Below, in pieces: positions 63,547-64,000 of a stretch of 64,000 nucleotides of DNA (position 1 is the stretch's first letter; each line of letters opens with the position of its first letter). Position numbers and translations under genes: made by a program. The DNA is taken from positions 33,336 to 97,335 of the forward strand of contig NZ_AJLK01000151.1 of assembly GCF_000317205.1 (NCBI RefSeq), written 5' to 3'. This stretch comes from Fischerella muscicola PCC 7414. Its GTDB lineage: Bacteria > Cyanobacteriota > Cyanobacteriia > Cyanobacteriales > Nostocaceae. The notes under the pieces were generated by a model that worked only from the letters and a program-made list of their open reading frames with translations, was not told where the DNA came from and made no database searches.

Positions 63547-64000
63547 GTTTCTTGCCGCCGCTTTTATTAGCTCAAATTCGCACTTGTGCCAAACAACTTC
63601 CATATCCTGTTTTGGAAGCTGTGATTGATTTGTTGACAAACAGTCCAGCAAAATATTGTAATTTTGAATTGAAAGCATCTATCTTGAAACAATTGCCCAA
63701 TGCTAACTTTCGCCGACTGGTAGGGGAATTGTTAGAAACTTGGTGCCGGGAAGCTGTTTATTTAGACAGTACTGCGATCGCTGCTGCCCTTTCTACAGCA
63801 AGCTACTGTGAAGTAGCAGCACGGGATGAGTTATCGGTTGAGTTAGTATGGACTGGGCCTGCGACTGAAGGAATGCCTCTACGCAGAACTGAACAGGTGT
63901 TGCTACAAATGATTCGGGAAGCCAAACAGGAATTTATCCTGATAAGCTTTGCCGTATATAAAATTCCAGAGATTACAAAAGCATTAGTAGCTGCTATTAA
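63543..64000 (+). CDS. drmC: DISARM phospholipase D-like protein DrmC (5' part, cut by window end)
   Basis: The reading frame starts at GTG 63543 (overlapping the drmB stop as GTGA) and stays open to the end, 152 codons. It reads SFLPPLLLAQIRTCAKQLPY, then VELVWTGPATEGMPLRRTEQ and QEFILISFAVYKIPEITKAL, the typical N-terminal half of DrmC before the first HKD motif of the phospholipase D superfamily. The HKD motifs lie beyond the window. DrmC is the last core gene of DISARM and is reported to be dispensable in some systems. Confidence 0.88.
   Translation, partial: MSFLPPLLLAQIRTCAKQLPYPVLEAVIDLLTNSPAKYCNFELKASILKQLPNANFRRLVGELLETWCREAVYLDSTAIAAALSTASYCEVAARDELSVELVWTGPATEGMPLRRTEQVLLQMIREAKQEFILISFAVYKIPEITKALVAAI

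Overview
The window looks like accessory DNA (a plasmid or a large genomic island) of a filamentous, heterocystous-type cyanobacterium (Nostocales). The evidence is the many GCGATCGC (HIP1-type) sites, heptanucleotide repeats such as GGGAATA and ACTAATT between genes, and gene families typical of cyanobacterial plasmids. No rRNA, tRNA or CRISPR array was seen. Almost all recognisable genes are mobile-element or defence and conflict genes.

Layout. (1) 1-4.9 kb: a Ycf46-like AAA+ ATPase, a possible PD-(D/E)XK protein, and a divergent TetR/amidase pair around a perfect operator palindrome. (2) 4.9-12.8 kb: phage- or plasmid-like cargo on the minus strand (Gp157-like protein, HNH endonuclease, GNAT, a ribbon-helix-helix protein with three tandem iterons at its start, a tyrosine recombinase), then a decayed methyltransferase. 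(3) 12.9-19.6 kb: two overlapping giant genes, an unrecognised 1012-residue protein and a 1223-residue SF2-like helicase; this is a candidate undescribed defence module. (4) 19.8-24.1 kb: a small helical protein and a large STAND NTPase that share the same beta-type motif, as in NLR/amyloid-signalling pairs. (5) 24.1-29.7 kb: plasmid-like genes (GIY-YIG, duplicated-domain DNA-binding candidates) around an intergenic region with a 17-bp perfect inverted repeat, then a possible methyltransferase-fold protein. (6) 30.1-33.0 kb: an AT-rich two-gene module with a RecQ-type helicase fused to a nuclease-like tail. (7) 33.1-38.0 kb: an MrfA/Hrq1-like DUF1998 helicase and an XRE-ImmA/PIN-like toxin-antitoxin-type pair. 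(8) 38.2-40.1 kb: a ubiquitin-like operon (single-domain multiubiquitin-family Ubl, ThiF/E1-like protein, DUF6527-like protein). (9) 40.3-44.9 kb, minus strand: a RiPP cluster with a 68-residue precursor whose C-terminus holds three consecutive aromatic-X-Arg triads, a radical SAM/SPASM enzyme fused to an HExxH hydroxylase-type domain, a peptide-arginase-like protein, a GNAT and a DUF483-like protein. (10) 45.4-64 kb: a class 1 DISARM locus (drmD, drmMI, drmA, drmB, drmC cut by the window end), interrupted by unusual cargo: an acidic protein pair, an Rpn-type nuclease remnant, a UPF0175/PIN toxin-antitoxin pair and a RelE-UvrD fusion. drmMI is split into two overlapping reading frames.

The strongest candidates for new biology are the RiPP cluster (predicted cyclophane, ornithine and possibly hydroxylated and acetylated peptide), the giant helicase pair, the STAND/effector pair with a shared motif, and the Ubl operon whose modifier does not end in glycine. 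All functions are read from motifs by eye; no database search was run.
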